Origin: Lethocerus indicus | Lineage: Eukaryota > Arthropoda > Insecta > Hemiptera > Belostomatidae | Assembly (NCBI GenBank): GCA_019843655.1 | Contig: JACDQD010000102.1 | Span: 9,557,501 to 9,621,500, forward strand | Direction of reading: 5' to 3' | Length of the DNA stretch: 64,000 nucleotides | Shown: one piece after another, positions 40,801 through 53,150 of the stretch | Layout of the letters: the number at the start of each line of letters is the position of its first letter | How positions within the stretch are numbered: position 1 is the stretch's first letter | Position numbers and translations under genes: made by a program | Notes under the pieces: model-generated | What the model was told of the DNA's origin: nothing | What the model saw: only the letters and a program-made list of their open reading frames with translations | Databases searched by the model: none

Positions 40801-43800
40801 GGTTTAAGAAGCCTCATTCGAGTAACGACTTAACCTTGCGACTAATCGCCGACAAAAATGTTTGGGCAGTCTAATAAGTCTAATATAGTGGAGAGCGATT
40901 AGCGGTGGACAGTTTAAATTTGTTTTCTACAATCCAACTTCAAATTCATTCTCAGATTGAGCAACATTGAAATAAACGAATTGTAAGAGGCATGCATGCA
41001 ACTTGTGCTGATCGATCAAAGCGGTTGAAAGTAAGTTCAAGTTCCGTAACAGTGTTCAAGTCGCTTTCAAAGAGAACCCGACCGAGAAGAAGAGTCGTGA
41101 CAAAGAGGACGAGAGCAATGAATGGGAGAAAGGTGTCCCCACCTGTGTGTGACCCTCGGGCAACGGTGTTTGCGAAGGAATAGTTATGGGCTGGATGCTA
41201 CAGGAAGAGAAAACGGGTATATGTGTTTACATGGTTATAATCTTGTCCCAATACTCGGACCGGGTTTGCCGCTGGACACGTGTGCCACTGACTGCCCCTC
41301 TAGAACACAGTAACGGTTTCCAGACACTCCCTCTCTCAAATAAAACAGTGTTTATTTTTTAATGGTTGCTGGTGTTAATTTCTGTCCACCGGCCTTTTCC
41401 ATGTTTCTATTTAACTACCAGTTTGAAAAGTGCGCAGAGAAGAAGTGGTTTTTGTGCGCCCCCGATGCCAATTAGGGAGGAAGGGTTGGTATCAAATTTG
41501 CCAGCACAGGATTACATGTGAACTCGTCATTAATAAAGCTACGTTTGAAGGCAATCAAAATCAAATCAAAAGATTTGAACGGTTCTCTTAATGCTGTCGA
41601 TGAAGCGATAAGCGATCCGCCCAGACACGATTTGGAGTATGACTCACCCGCAGGGTGTCTTATCCGTGTAGTACCCGAGACACAAGAAGTTGCAGTGCAA
41701 CTTTTGCCGAGTCTTGACTTTATATAGAAACCAGAGAGAGCTTTCTAGTCTGATCTTTATTTGTAGAATAGACGGATTTTCGTCCTAGTTTCGTACACCT
41801 ATTATTGTTCTTTGGAAATCGAGAAGGAGGAGTGTTTTCGAAGAACATTTAGCCGTCAATGTATCAAAACATGTCGCCAACATTATTGATGAGTAAAGAA
41901 GGTGTGAGAATATAAAATGACAACGGAGGCAATGGCTGAGATAAACAAACCACTGCTTCTAAAGACCTCCTACAATATAAAATCAAGAAAAATACTACAG
42001 AACCTTCATAAAAGTTTCATATTGGTTTTTCAGATGTGCAAAGGTTCGGAAGTCAAAGTACGTTTCAATCCTCAAAAATTAGCGAGCGAAGAGAGAGATA
42101 AAATTTTTAAATATGCAAATACCGTACGAGCATAAATATCAGTGTACTGTGTTTAAACAGATATTTTCTACTAATTTAGACATTTATAAATAAAGAAAAA
42201 CATAAAAATTACTAAAACGACTATAGGCCTAAAAGCGTTTCCATATTTTCCACGTTTCGATGAAAAATTCATAATTTTATCAAATAAATCCAAGTTGCCG
42301 TTTCAACTCATTTTCCCAGTTCCCAGGAATCGAAAATTTCTATCCACTGTTCCCTGGATCAATATTTACTTGTAATTAATTATTTAGTTATCATTAATTA
42401 ATTTGAAGATGACCTTTTCTGCGTTCATGCGCTCGTCCGTGTGCCTATGCGTGGGTGCGTGCAAAAAATTCCGTTGGCACCAGCCACAAATGCCGATATA
42501 AACGTGCCCAACGTACACAATGTATTTATAAGTAAACCGTGTTTTCAACCTGGTCCATATTTCATGATCTATTTTTCTTTGGGAAATACTCGCGATGGTT
42601 AGAAAACAGCCAGTCCGGACATAGGCTCTTGTTCAATTTTGTCATTTAACCGAACCAACCCTTGTTTCTCGACGATTACTTCACGAAGTTAAATTCCCCT
42701 CATCCTATGGAATTGATATTATCCTTGTTAAATAAAAAAAGGTTTTATTATTTATTAAAAAAATTATTACGGTTTTATTAATAACAAACTAAAAACATAA
42801 TAGGTTTTTCATAAAATATTTATTTGAATGGAATTTCTGGATTAATATAAGGAAGGTATCCGAATATTCGTCTCCTAGAGGAAACCTACGCGGGTTATTT
42901 TAATATTTCGTTTAACCGTGAATACACAATTTGCCTTTATTGCCAATAGTCATTGTCTTCTCCTAATCAGGAAAATTTTCGCAAGTGAACGTATCGCAGT
43001 TTATACTGCTGTATACCGACCCATAGATATGAAAAAACTCATAAAGGCCTATGTTGAATATAGTCGTTATGAAGGGATATAAACGAAATTATTTGCGCAG
43101 TGATCAGCTATGTGTATGGTTGTCATTAAATTTCCATTTCCGCCATTTAATTAAATTCCCGAATATTGTTTCCTTCGCTGTTTTCTAGTGAAAGAAGAAC
43201 CCGAAGAATCCGATTCGTATACCTGAAAGTCGACCCACATCACTGACCCAACCTAAACCTCCCTTGGGTAATGTCTATCCTTAAGGTTACACATTCTTTA
43301 CGAACCTAGACCCTATTCTGACAGAGTATTTCAAACTACTTTTTAACCCGCTCTATTTGGAAGTTTATCTGTTCCAAACTTTGTTTTAACTGCAATTTAG
43401 TTAAGATTAGACTATTCCATAAGCAAGAGATAAACTTGCCTTCTTGGCTAATATAATTGTGCTAGCATTATTGTAACTGCTTTCTTACAAGCTTGCCATC
43501 CTCAACATTTTCTCTGGGATTAAACTCATTTCAAAACTTAGTGAAATAAGTAGTTAGATTTTATAAATCTACCTGTGTGTAATTTAAGTTGTATTTACAT
43601 TTTTCCCATTCACTTTAAACAAATAATATGTCCCATAAGGGCAACTGCCTAAGATAATAAGCTCTGAAGTCTGAGAAGTTCATCTAGAATCCGACTTTTT
43701 CCGGGATTCTTAGAAGTGAAAAACATTTTTAACTTTCTACTTTTCTTGGAATGGCAGGCTATATAAACCTAACTCACTAACTCACTGATCTTTGACCGAT

Positions 43801-45942
43801 AATTTGCCACAAAATTATACAATGACTGATACTTTGAATAAACATATATCCTGTTTGTTGTATCGGGTTATTTAAAATCTAATAATTGGCAAATTGGTTT
43901 ATTCGCCAAATGAAACATTTGCACGCAACCTTGACATTGAGGAATATAATAAATTGCCGAAATAATAATGGGGCGACATTGGCAACAGGTTGCTACGATA
44001 TGTGCGCAAGCACCCAACATGGAATGCGATTGACGATCGCGAGAAGCCGACACCACAGGGTGTGTTGAGACAGAAATCGCATTATCATATACAGAACTCT
44101 CAGCGATCTCCTACACATATATTAAACGAAATTTAAGGTAATTATAAATCGGGAATTTCTGTTGACGTTAGGCGCAAAATTTTCACAGTGTTATCCGAGC
44201 GTGCAAGAGTACTAACAATCGGATTGGACAATACCTAGGTAATTGACGTCATATACATTAGAGAAAAAGTTGGGTTGATCAGTGGGAGGTAATTAACCAG
44301 CGTCGGAATGAATATGGAATAGGGATAGCACTGGAACAAGTTGGTAAGTTCAACGTTCTGAGGTGCCCTAGAGAGAGGCGCGCAAGGTCCCTGCCCAAGG
44401 GCAAGGCCCCTTTCTTATTACCTGCATGCCTACCTTACCCCTTGACCAACTGAGTAGCTCCCCTGCCACCACTGTTACCAGTTAGTAGTTCCCACGCCCC
44501 TACCTTACCGTTGGATCGGGTTCTACGATCCAGCATTTCTCTCCTGTCCTTCATATTTTTTTCCTGACTGGTCGATTTATATCCAAACAACTAACGGATT
44601 ATATGTTATTCACTCTTCAAACATGTTCTGCATGACTCGCTCTCATTACCGACCATTAATTTTATGAAATAGCGGAGCTTTTATTCTTGTAATAAATATC
44701 CCACGTCTTTACGGACACTGACGTCCGAAGGGTCTGTTAGACAGACTCTCGCACCTACAAACTACACGGTAATACAAAGCTTTAGACCTTAAATGGGGAG
44801 GCGTCTCGAAACCACTGCCTGTCAAGTCCTAGCACTCGAAATTAGGTAAAGAATTCGATTTTTTAATTATTTTTGTACTAAGCCAATGTATACACTCCAT
44901 TTTCAAATACCGCTCACTGCAATTAGACTGTCTTTTCAAAGCAGGCTAGTTATTAATGTTACTACATCTCAGATGAAGTAAATTCGCATCTATAAGCATT
45001 ATAAAGACTGATTTGGAAAAGGATATTAGGACAAGGAAACCTTTGTTAACTAATGTTTTATATGCTTTGCAATGGGTCAGTCACTAGGGCAACGATTAGT
45101 ACGGGATCTTAAAATTCTACAGTAATTACTGGTTATATTGCGGTTATTCTCGCGTCAAATTAGGTCACTACGGACTTCTCCATTAATTTAAACTGGTCAC
45201 TAATTAATAATTAGCATTTTAACAGGGTTCCATGGTCAGTGGCATCGACTCCTCTCTATCTACTAATCTTTACCTACTTTGCAGGCCAGAATCCATTTGA
45301 AAATTATGAACTGCAAAGGAATGGAGATATAATAGATTGAAGAGAAGCGAAAAGTGCCAATTGAGGTTAAGTTAGAGATATGAGGAGAAAGAAAACAACA
45401 AAGAAAAGGTCACGATGTAGCCCTCGGAATCACAGAAGTTATAGCGTATATACTATGAATGGAACTGCTATACGATCATAAGTGGGCAACTGAAAGATAT
45501 ACATGAAAGAACGAGGATCGAAGGAGAATCGACATTGCAAAAGCAATGGACAGCGCGAGAAATAACTGGATTATGTTATAATTGGTAAACTTGGAAGATT
45601 TTTTAAAATTGTTTGAAGGTCTTTTCTTAAGGGACCCTCGAAATATATCGAAATAAATGAAAAGGTAAAAGAATGCGAGATATATCGAACTATAAGGTAG
45701 CCGCTTTCTAATATATGAAACATGAGAAAATAAAAAGACAAAACAACGAGACACACTACCGAATAAACAATTAGGTATATTATTATATTACCAGAAAGGA
45801 AGCTAGTCGCAATGGACTCGTCCTGGGCGGCGGCGCGGTTTGGAGCTCGGCCGACGATGAACACAGAAACGAAGAGGAGAAGGAGGAGAGCACGGCGCAT
45901 AAAAAATTTCGCCGTTCCCGCCGACCAGCTCCCGGTCAACAT
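30689..45942 (-). CDS. mas: Masquerade-like multi-clip-domain serine protease homolog (catalytically dead)
   Basis: Ten exons, 5' to 3': 45792-45942, 37297-37481, 34976-35081, 34066-34343, 33090-33459, 32352-32516, 31779-32253, 31423-31700, 31131-31285, 30689-30856 (2331 nt, 776 aa; every junction phase matches). A signal peptide in exon 1 (MRRALLLLLFVSVFIVGRA) is preceded by in-frame ATGs at 45942 and 45984, so the start is uncertain. Five clip-like six-cysteine domains follow (CPGVC..RCC, CPGVC..RCC, CRGEC..SCC, CPGFC..ICC, CPGSC..QCC), the last two split by introns. Linkers are low-complexity Ser, Thr, His and Gly/Asn runs. The trypsin-fold domain begins RVVGGED at about residue 531. His (TAAHC, about 573) and Asp (NDIALL) are present, but the GDSGGP motif is GDGGGP, so residue 724 is Gly in place of the nucleophile. 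This Ser-to-Gly change, with five clip domains, is the hallmark of Drosophila Masquerade, an extracellular protein needed for muscle attachment and axon guidance. Intron 1 is 8.3 kb. Confidence 0.93.
33257..33309. repeat. GAG/CTC trinucleotide run inside mas exon 5
   Basis: This codes for a poly-Ser stretch on the minus strand in the linker between clip domains 3 and 4, followed by a Thr-rich run. It is likely length-variable. The plus-strand poly-Glu frame is its shadow. Confidence 0.85.
34865..34897. repeat. TA microsatellite in mas intron
   Basis: A pure TA run between mas exons 3 and 4. Confidence 0.9.
35935..35956. repeat. GT microsatellite in mas intron 2
   Basis: A (GT)n run of about 22 bp, followed by a short GA-rich tract. 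Confidence 0.9.
37482..45791 (-). other. Large first intron of mas (8.3 kb)
   Basis: The boundaries are set by the signal-peptide exon (donor GTAATA after CTTTCTG) and the first clip exon (acceptor gaacag). No coding sequence is recognised inside. GC-rich patches stand out at about 40.26-40.60, 41.0-41.3 and 44.3-44.55 kb against AT-rich DNA. Their position in a long first intron would suit enhancers, but that is inference. Confidence 0.6.
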
Positions 45943-47874
45943 GGTCGTCGTGTTATTTCGAGTCCTGTTAAATTTCCCGACCACTTTTTGAGGACGGCGC
46001 GAGTAATATTAACTTGGGATGTCAACCGAGCGGAGGCAGGAATCGGGGCTCGACGATAGACCGGGGGGCGTACAGTGGAGGGGCCTTCGAGCGGACTGTC
46101 GGGGCCCTGCGCCGAGTGCGGGTCAAAGAAGGAGGAGCACCGAGGATCCAAGAGAGAGGGAGTGAGTGGCGAGGAGAGGAGAGGACGATAGAAAAAGAGT
46201 GAAAGAGAGGAAAGGAGAAGAGAAGAGAGTAACACGCGTGGTGGGGCGGACCTAGGCCACTTTCTCCGAGAGAAAGAGAGGATCACTGGGTGGAGGACAG
46301 GAGGACAGAGGAGAGTACAATAGGCGTGAAGAGAGCCGTAGAGAAGAGCGGTCGACCGACAGATATGGATTCTCCCTCCCTCTCCGCGGGGGCCCGTCTC
46401 ATTCTTATACCGTTCAAATTTGTACCGTTAATATTTGGTGCGCCGCTCCCACTGCGGGCTCCACTTATGTAACGGCCGGGGGACCAGAACGCTCTGCGCC
46501 TGGCAACTTTAACGCCTCTCAATCACCAATTTGCACGTTGCCTAATTCAGAAAATATTATCAACATTTTGACGGCTTGAAATGTTTTATACGTTAACGTA
46601 CTCAATGAATAACTATTTCCCATGTACTTTCAGGATAATCGAATGAATACCTTTTTAATTCAATTTTTCATTAACCTCCAATCCAAATGCGACCATATTT
46701 TTTCTATATCAATAAATATGATAATAACGAATTTTTGAAACAAAGAAGACTTCATCACAAAGAATGACTCCAATATTATAGTATTGGTCTACCGCAAAAT
46801 TATAGTTTTAAAACCGAAAACTTCCAAAAAATATCTAAAACATTAAGTTCAATATCGATTTAAAAATTTCCAACATTATTGTTTATGTAGCCTAGTTATT
46901 AAAACGGATCGAGTCCAATATTATTTATGTTCATGCAATTGTAAAAATACTTTATTATATTTTCCCATTCCATATTTATTTCCATATATATTCCATGTTC
47001 ATAGTCGACAGTCCTAATTAAGCATTTTCTTCCTATTGTAATCTCTTATATAGAATAGCTAATATTCAAAATTAGCAGTAATAATTCCTTAAGTCTAACA
47101 AAGTTTCTGTCGCATAGGATACAGTATTCCTCGGAAAGGAGTTCATTAACCTCTTTCTTAATTCTGAATTCATTTTTCCGTCAATAGATCCCGTTTCTAA
47201 CTGAAGTCCGCCTTTGCCACAACAGCCCCTATAACTGTGTTTAAAATATATTTTTATTGTAACGCGTAATTTCTGAGTTCAGAACTTGTATTTTTGGAAA
47301 CAAGATTGCTTATACTTGCTAATTTTTATGAGTTAAAATACTTACCCTCTTTGTCTGCCACAGCTCATAATACCTAAATTTTACTAAAGGAACTACTTAC
47401 CTTAATTGTAATGCCAAAATGACATACAAATTTATTTATATGTCATTTATAATAATTAACAAGTTCCTATCTATGTGTTTTCGTGTGTTTTTTCTGTACA
47501 GACTGTATTCTACTTGCTTCATATTGTAGAAATAAAATTGTATATTTTTTTGTTTATAGTGCAGAAATTGTATATTTAAAGAATAAATCTGTCATATTTA
47601 TAATTTTTATTTGCCCATGCATATGCAACTAACATTGACTCCATATTTTGTCAGGGTTAATGATTGATTAGTGCCTCAACATTTTTTGTCAAGTGTGGAT
47701 GAGCTTTTTAGGCCAACACAACTGTTACCTTTAACAATGTAAAAATGCATGCATTTCCTTTCATTCACTATTTCTAAGTAATTAAACTATTCTGTATCTT
47801 GTTTGCCTCATAAGGATCGGACAGATTTTCCAATAGCATCATAGCATCTAGACTGAACAACTAAAACATTATTA
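45943..47874. other. GC- and purine-rich 5' flank of mas, then AT-rich spacer
   Basis: 45943-46520 is strongly GC/GA-rich and directly upstream of the mas signal-peptide exon, so it should include the 5' UTR and promoter. A TATAAG-like motif on the minus strand near 46405 is the only core-promoter candidate, and it is weak. 46520-47874 is plain AT-rich DNA. Confidence 0.4.
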
Positions 47875-48539
47875 TTAATTATTACTTGTGATGACCTTTT
47901 CCCATACCATTAGTAATGTGCTGCACAAGAAGTGTGGTGTAAGTTGACCAAGTGCTATCAGATATGTTATAAAAAGCATTATGCCCTGAAAAAAATACAG
48001 CTTTCATTAGATGTTTCCTAAACTGGAAGATCATTTTTGTAATTTTTAAATGTGACATTTGTAAATGACTGGTGACATTCACTCACTGAACTGAATATTC
48101 CCTTATTCAGTGATATAACTCCAGCTGCTGAAAGTTCTTCATTGCTCTCCTTTGATTGATAAATGAATAATATGATCTGAACATATAGAAGGTTTGAATT
48201 TCTTGCTTAAATATCACCTTTGTGAATTAAAAGGAAAACTTGCTATTGTGTATTATTTTTCAAAATACAAAATACTTATTATTTTTCTAACTACCTGATA
48301 TCTTACAGCATCACTCTTTGGTAAAGGAATCTCAAGTATATTTTTTGCAATTCTTGTCATCTGTAACCATAAAATAGTCTATTTTATTCTGGTAGCTTTT
48401 TTTAAAGAAAAACTGACGATATTGAAGAAAATATGTAAAGCTTACCTGTTTTGGAAGTTTGTCATTTAGTATTACAGTCAGGTAAATCATGAGAATATTT
48501 AGTCCCATAGAAATTAGAAATTTATCCAGAAACAGACCT
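47875..48539 (-). CDS. 3' part of an unidentified membrane-protein gene
   Basis: Three exons join in consistent phase with consensus splice sites: 48446-48539, 48295-48360 and 47875-47985, ending in TAA. They encode about 90 residues, starting GLFLDKFLISMGLNILM. There is one hydrophobic segment in the first exon (about FLISMGLNILMIYLTVIL), a polar stretch (NDKLPKQMTRIAKN, then LPKSDAVRYQ), and a second hydrophobic segment (GIMLFITYLIALG, then HFLCSTLLMV). The first exon is entered in phase 2 (one base completes a codon), so at least one more 5' exon must exist, but I did not find it between 48.5 and 51 kb. I do not recognise the family. The first helix loosely recalls the third helix of Cys-loop receptors, but the second does not support that. 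It could also be a pseudogene remnant. Confidence 0.45.
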
Positions 48540-48582
48540 CTGTGATAAATTACAGTATAAACATTTATTAAAATTATTTTAA

Positions 48583-48945
48583 CAACAGTTATAGAATTTC
48601 AATAATTATAATTAGGACGATAAAATATTCAAAACTTGGTGAAAAAAATTTATTTTAAGTTCATTTACATTTAACTTTAAGTTAGAAATCTTCCCCATCA
48701 TGGAGTTGAAGGAAAACTAATGTTTAGTTGTTCACTGTATAGGTGTTTATTGTTGAATCCCAAGCAGTCCTGGAACTATTTTTATTTATTTGATTACTTA
48801 TTTTTGTTTTATTTTATTCATTAATTCATGTTATAAATTTTGGGCTTGGTGGTGGTCAATTCAAGAGACTTTATAATAACAATAATTAATTTCATTCTTA
48901 TTGCCTGAAATATTATTTTACTGCAACAATTAGCAAGCAAGTTAG
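48583..48945 (+). repeat. Diverged duplicate, short copy
   Basis: Shares several collinear blocks with 49908-50945 (starting aacaacagttat; including cttccccatcatggag, ctgtataggtgtttattg and ggtggtggtcaattcaa) but lacks about 650 bp of intervening sequence in three places. Same orientation. Probably two copies of one unclassified mobile element, one internally deleted. Confidence 0.75.
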
Positions 48946-49907
48946 TTTGTATATAATTTTTAATGTAATAATTTTATATATAGCATCCATTATTTCTATA
49001 AATGCTTAACAAAAATATCTTAGCTGATATGTTCTTCATATAAGAAATACACCTCTGTTTATTAATTTAAAGCACTATTTATTTATACAATGTGCTACTG
49101 TTGGGTTATAATAAATAAGCTTTAATGAAAATTATATCAGTCTTTTATCATTTTAATATAAAGGCTGGTTTTCAAATTCTTTAAAATAAATATGTGCACT
49201 AGTAATATGTTGTACTTTTGTTCCAATTTTTGGTTCTGATATTTGAGTACGTTTGGATGCTCCAGTAGTGTTATTCATTGGGTTATTGTGGATTGTCGAA
49301 TAGGTCTCTTGATGTTTAAATGGAGTGTGTTTAAATTTCCCCTACTAGTTGGGCTATTAATCTGGCATTGCATTAATTCCTTCATGCCCTACATTTTCAC
49401 TCTATATTTTGCTATTTGATTCCATTATAATTTACAGAAATATCTAAAAAAGTGTAAGGTAGTACCTAATTCTACAAGACATGCTGGCACTCATCCTGGA
49501 TAGCTTCCCTATATTTTCAAATTGTTCCACCAGACAATTTACTCCAAGGTGGGAATAAATTTTGTTCAAGGGGGTATAAAATTACAATTCAAGAATTCTA
49601 TTCTTTGTTATCAAATGTACAATAATATATTAACTGAACTAATATAAATATCAGATTAGATTGATGGAAAAGAACTTTGGGTCATATGGTGTTGGAATAA
49701 TCTGATTTTTTTTGTACAGTCTTGTTTCTTGAGGGCCCTTAAACTCACAAAGACTTTAGTAGACGTACAGTATTTTTTATTTGTAATGCTCTACATATAT
49801 ATTAATTTCATTTATTATTATTACATAATTTTATACAGGTTTCTATCAATTAAAGTTACACTGTTATTTTCATTCATAATTATTAACCTAAATATCCAGA
49901 TTTATTA

Positions 49908-50542
49908 TAACAACAGTTATGGAATTTCAATAATTGTAATTAGGATAATAAAATATTCAAAACTTGGTGAGAAACATTTATTTCAAGTTCATTTACATTT
50001 AACATTAACAGTTAGTTAACATTTATTTTCTTGAAGTTAATTTATGATAAAACATTTTAATATTAAAACCTCATAATTGAGAGGCATTATTTCCATTTGC
50101 AATAACACATCATTTCTCCTTGGATTCCTTCAGAAATCTTCCCCATCATGGAGCTGATGAAATCTAATGTTTAGTTGTTCACTGTATAGGTGTTTATTGT
50201 TGAATCTTTATTTTTACAAATAATCTTTGGTAAACAAAATTTTCTATTTAAAATGAAATTTGGAACTTAATTTCATAAAGGAAAATTAAATCCAACACTT
50301 GTAGTATGTAGATTAAAACCTTGTACATCTATAGCAGAAGTATAATTTTTTGGTTGTGCTTTTAAATGCAACTTGCTTCTTTCATCTATAGAATAAGCAA
50401 GATCTTAGTTTGTTATTTCAATTGATTATTTTTTGTAATGTAAAATATGAAATTCTCTTTTGAATTGTGATAGGGTGATTGGTTTATTAATATTTTTAAT
50501 TGTATTGCACTTGGCATCAAACCTTGAAACTGAAAATAATTC

Positions 50543-50581
<39 letters not shown>

Positions 50582-50945
50582 GGTTTAATCCTTTTGGAAA
50601 GACCAAAAATAAGTTCTTTTCAGAAGCTGAAAGATTTAGTGATAAATGATGTCGTTTTCCCAATCAGTCATGGAACTATTTTTTATTTATTTAATTAATT
50701 AATTTTGTTTCTTTTATTTATTAATTCTTTAAGACTTGTAATACGTAAAAACCTTCTTAAAAGATCCATGAACCTGAGTTGTATACTAATCATTTCAAAT
50801 ATTTTGTCATGGCACTGTCTAAATAGAAATGTGCTTGCTGGTTCTTCACTGGTCCACAGTGTCATTGGTGGTGGTCAATTCAAAACTTTGTAATAACAAT
50901 AATTATATACATTCTTCTTGTCTGAAACATTATTTTACTGCAACA
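49908..50945 (+). repeat. Diverged duplicate, long copy
   Basis: The longer partner of 48583-48945. It includes an AT microsatellite (50547-50579) in one of the segments missing from the short copy. No coding capacity seen. Confidence 0.75.
50547..50579. repeat. AT microsatellite
   Basis: A pure TA/AT run of about 33 bp. Confidence 0.9.
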
Positions 50946-51597
50946 CATTATGAATAGGCGTATCAAATGCCTTGGATTAAATGATTTCGATTGTACTGCT
51001 TCAACGTTACAAATAATGTAACATATATATGTTACATTATAATAATACATAATCATACATACGTAATTATATGCATGTATATTGTGTGCTATTGCTGTGA
51101 TGTCCATATGGTGTATTGCAAGTTGACAACAGATTTTAAAATAAATACGCCAACATCGCAGCTATTCCACTGGGTCTCTATGGATGCGGCTGGACTGTTC
51201 TGAAAACGGGTTGAGAACAGACTTCATTATGTTGGTTTTCAACGAGGGATATTTTATGTCACGGCTCAAAGGGAAAAAAAATTAAATGAACAAAGAAAGA
51301 GCCAGTGTTGGTCACGTCTTTATGGATAAATCAATGTATGGACTTTACGACCCGTTTATAATTTCTTACATATTCTTTTATATACGTAGTTTTTAAACCC
51401 GTTTCTATTGGCGTTCAATCTGGTCCACGTGTTCGGGAACTGGAAATTAGATGTGGCAGGAAATAATCGGTGGACAGGAGCATTTGTCTTTGAGGGTTTG
51501 GGCGAAGAAATGCCGCCTGGGGCCCACCGGAACTAAACCCGATTTGCATGTTGGATGCCCTAAGCGGATTTATACGCTGTCCCGCCCACACAACTTA

Positions 51598-51603
51598 GAG
51601 AGA

Positions 51604-51680
<77 letters not shown>
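51598..51680. repeat. GA microsatellite
   Basis: A long (GA)n run of about 80 bp with a few interruptions. Confidence 0.95.
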
Positions 51681-52984
51681 CGGTCAGTCTCGTGTGTCTC
51701 ATGTGGCTGGCCCGCGCTAACCTAACACGCAGCATGCTTTCATATCCACCGAGATGGATGGAAAGTTAGGCCGCATTTCTTAACCGCCTGAATTGCACTT
51801 TTTAACGACCTCGGAGTATTGGATAACGCTCTTCAGGGGCCATTTAATATCTAATAAATATGAAAATTTTATTGGAAATTTAATAGCAGTTGACGGTTGA
51901 CCTACACGCGGGACACACATTCGACCAGTTTTTTCCATCCGTTACTATAATTAAGTTGCATGGCAGTTACTTTAACAGTCTCTTGACCGTAATTGTGTCA
52001 TTAGTTTTGGCAATTAGGCGTATTTTCTTTCCTCGTTCAATTACTGGCCATAACGCAAGTAATACTTTATTTACACTACTGGATAGGTCAGAGGAGAGCG
52101 AAAATGACTCCCTCGCACGTCACATCTCCTTGAGCCCTTATTATGTATTGGTAACATAGCTGGGTCGAAATTATAATATTTTGTTTATTGGAGAAGATTG
52201 ATTCTTGTTGAGAGAATCATATGTATACACGTATGAATGCAGCATGTTCGCTTATTATTATCTACGGGAGCGCACGACCGAAGAGTTTAGTGTGGCCCAA
52301 CAGAGTTGCGGTTCAGTATATTCTTTTGAGAGCGGCTGTGAATTATTACTGGATGTCTTTTAATTTTCAATCCAAGCTCGGCGGCGGTCGCAGTTTAATT
52401 TACCGTCGTTGACCTCCCCCCCGGTGTAAACAGAGCGGGGCCTCGCGGAAGTAAAAAGGGCGGGGGTCTGAAATAGGCGTGGTCTGGCCTAATTGAGCTG
52501 TCCAATAAATAGGGGCGGGCGGGGTACGTGCCCTGTATTAACAAGAGCGGCCGGCCACTCTTCTGGTTTATTGGCGGGGTCCCCTCTTCCCTTTACGACG
52601 GGTCACGCTCGCTAATTCCACGACTTCTGCTTATTAGTCGCCCTCCGCTACCCATACCTGCAGATTTGATCAGAGGGTTTCGATACTGCGGCTATATTCG
52701 ATATTTATTGGTAAATTCGTTATACCAATGGCTATGTTTGGGGGAGTCGTTTACACAGTTTCCAGTCTGTGTCGCGGAAATAGTGCACCACTGGTCCTTT
52801 TAAATGTCGAAGGTATCGGTACGGAATAAACAGAAGGTATTTTGCATACTGTGCATGATTATGGAGAAGTGATTGGAGTGAAATGAATATCACGTAGTTT
52901 ACGTCGACATTCTATTCATTCGAGTGTAAAAAATGTAATATTTAAGGCAAATTATAAAGCTATTCATTTATACCGTGGATTATG

Positions 52985-53150
52985 TGTTTCTACCTCCTCT
53001 CGCAGGTTTGGTCTTTTGCTAGACCGATTTCGGCTGCTCGCCATCTTCAGTAGCGGTGTAAGTCACTTTGGCACATTGGATGTTTTTCGGGCATCCTCAC
53101 TGCACTGTCACTGTCACTTGTACTCTGTTGGTTGTCCATTTTCGTCGTGA
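52985..53150 (-). mobile_element. Dispersed repeat with hammerhead-like core (copy B)
   Basis: Same family as 14871-15019. On the minus strand 53018-53054 reads GCTA, CTGAAGA, T, GGC-GAGCA-GCC, GAAATCGGTC, TAGC. The C-to-T change in stem III leaves AUCGGU, which still self-pairs through G-U wobbles. The 5'-flanking part (plus strand) is ctcctctcgcaggtttggtc and the 3' part runs through cactgtcacttgtact. Confidence 0.7.

Noticed and set aside
45936..46522. Several overlapping frames upstream of mas
   Set aside because: GC- and purine-rich 5' flank lacks stops by composition; the frames have no recognisable domain or consistent splice partner.
47882..48082. 66-codon minus-strand frame ending in GKGHHK
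   Set aside because: It reads the last exon in a different frame and runs through the acceptor; the spliced three-exon frame is open throughout and uses consensus sites.
47875..48539. Assignment of the orphan gene to Cys-loop receptors
   Set aside because: Only the first helix loosely matches a third transmembrane helix; the following loop is too short and the second helix does not fit, so no name is given.
51451..51720. Frame with an Arg-Glu dipeptide run
   Set aside because: Translation of the GA microsatellite; no other coding sign.
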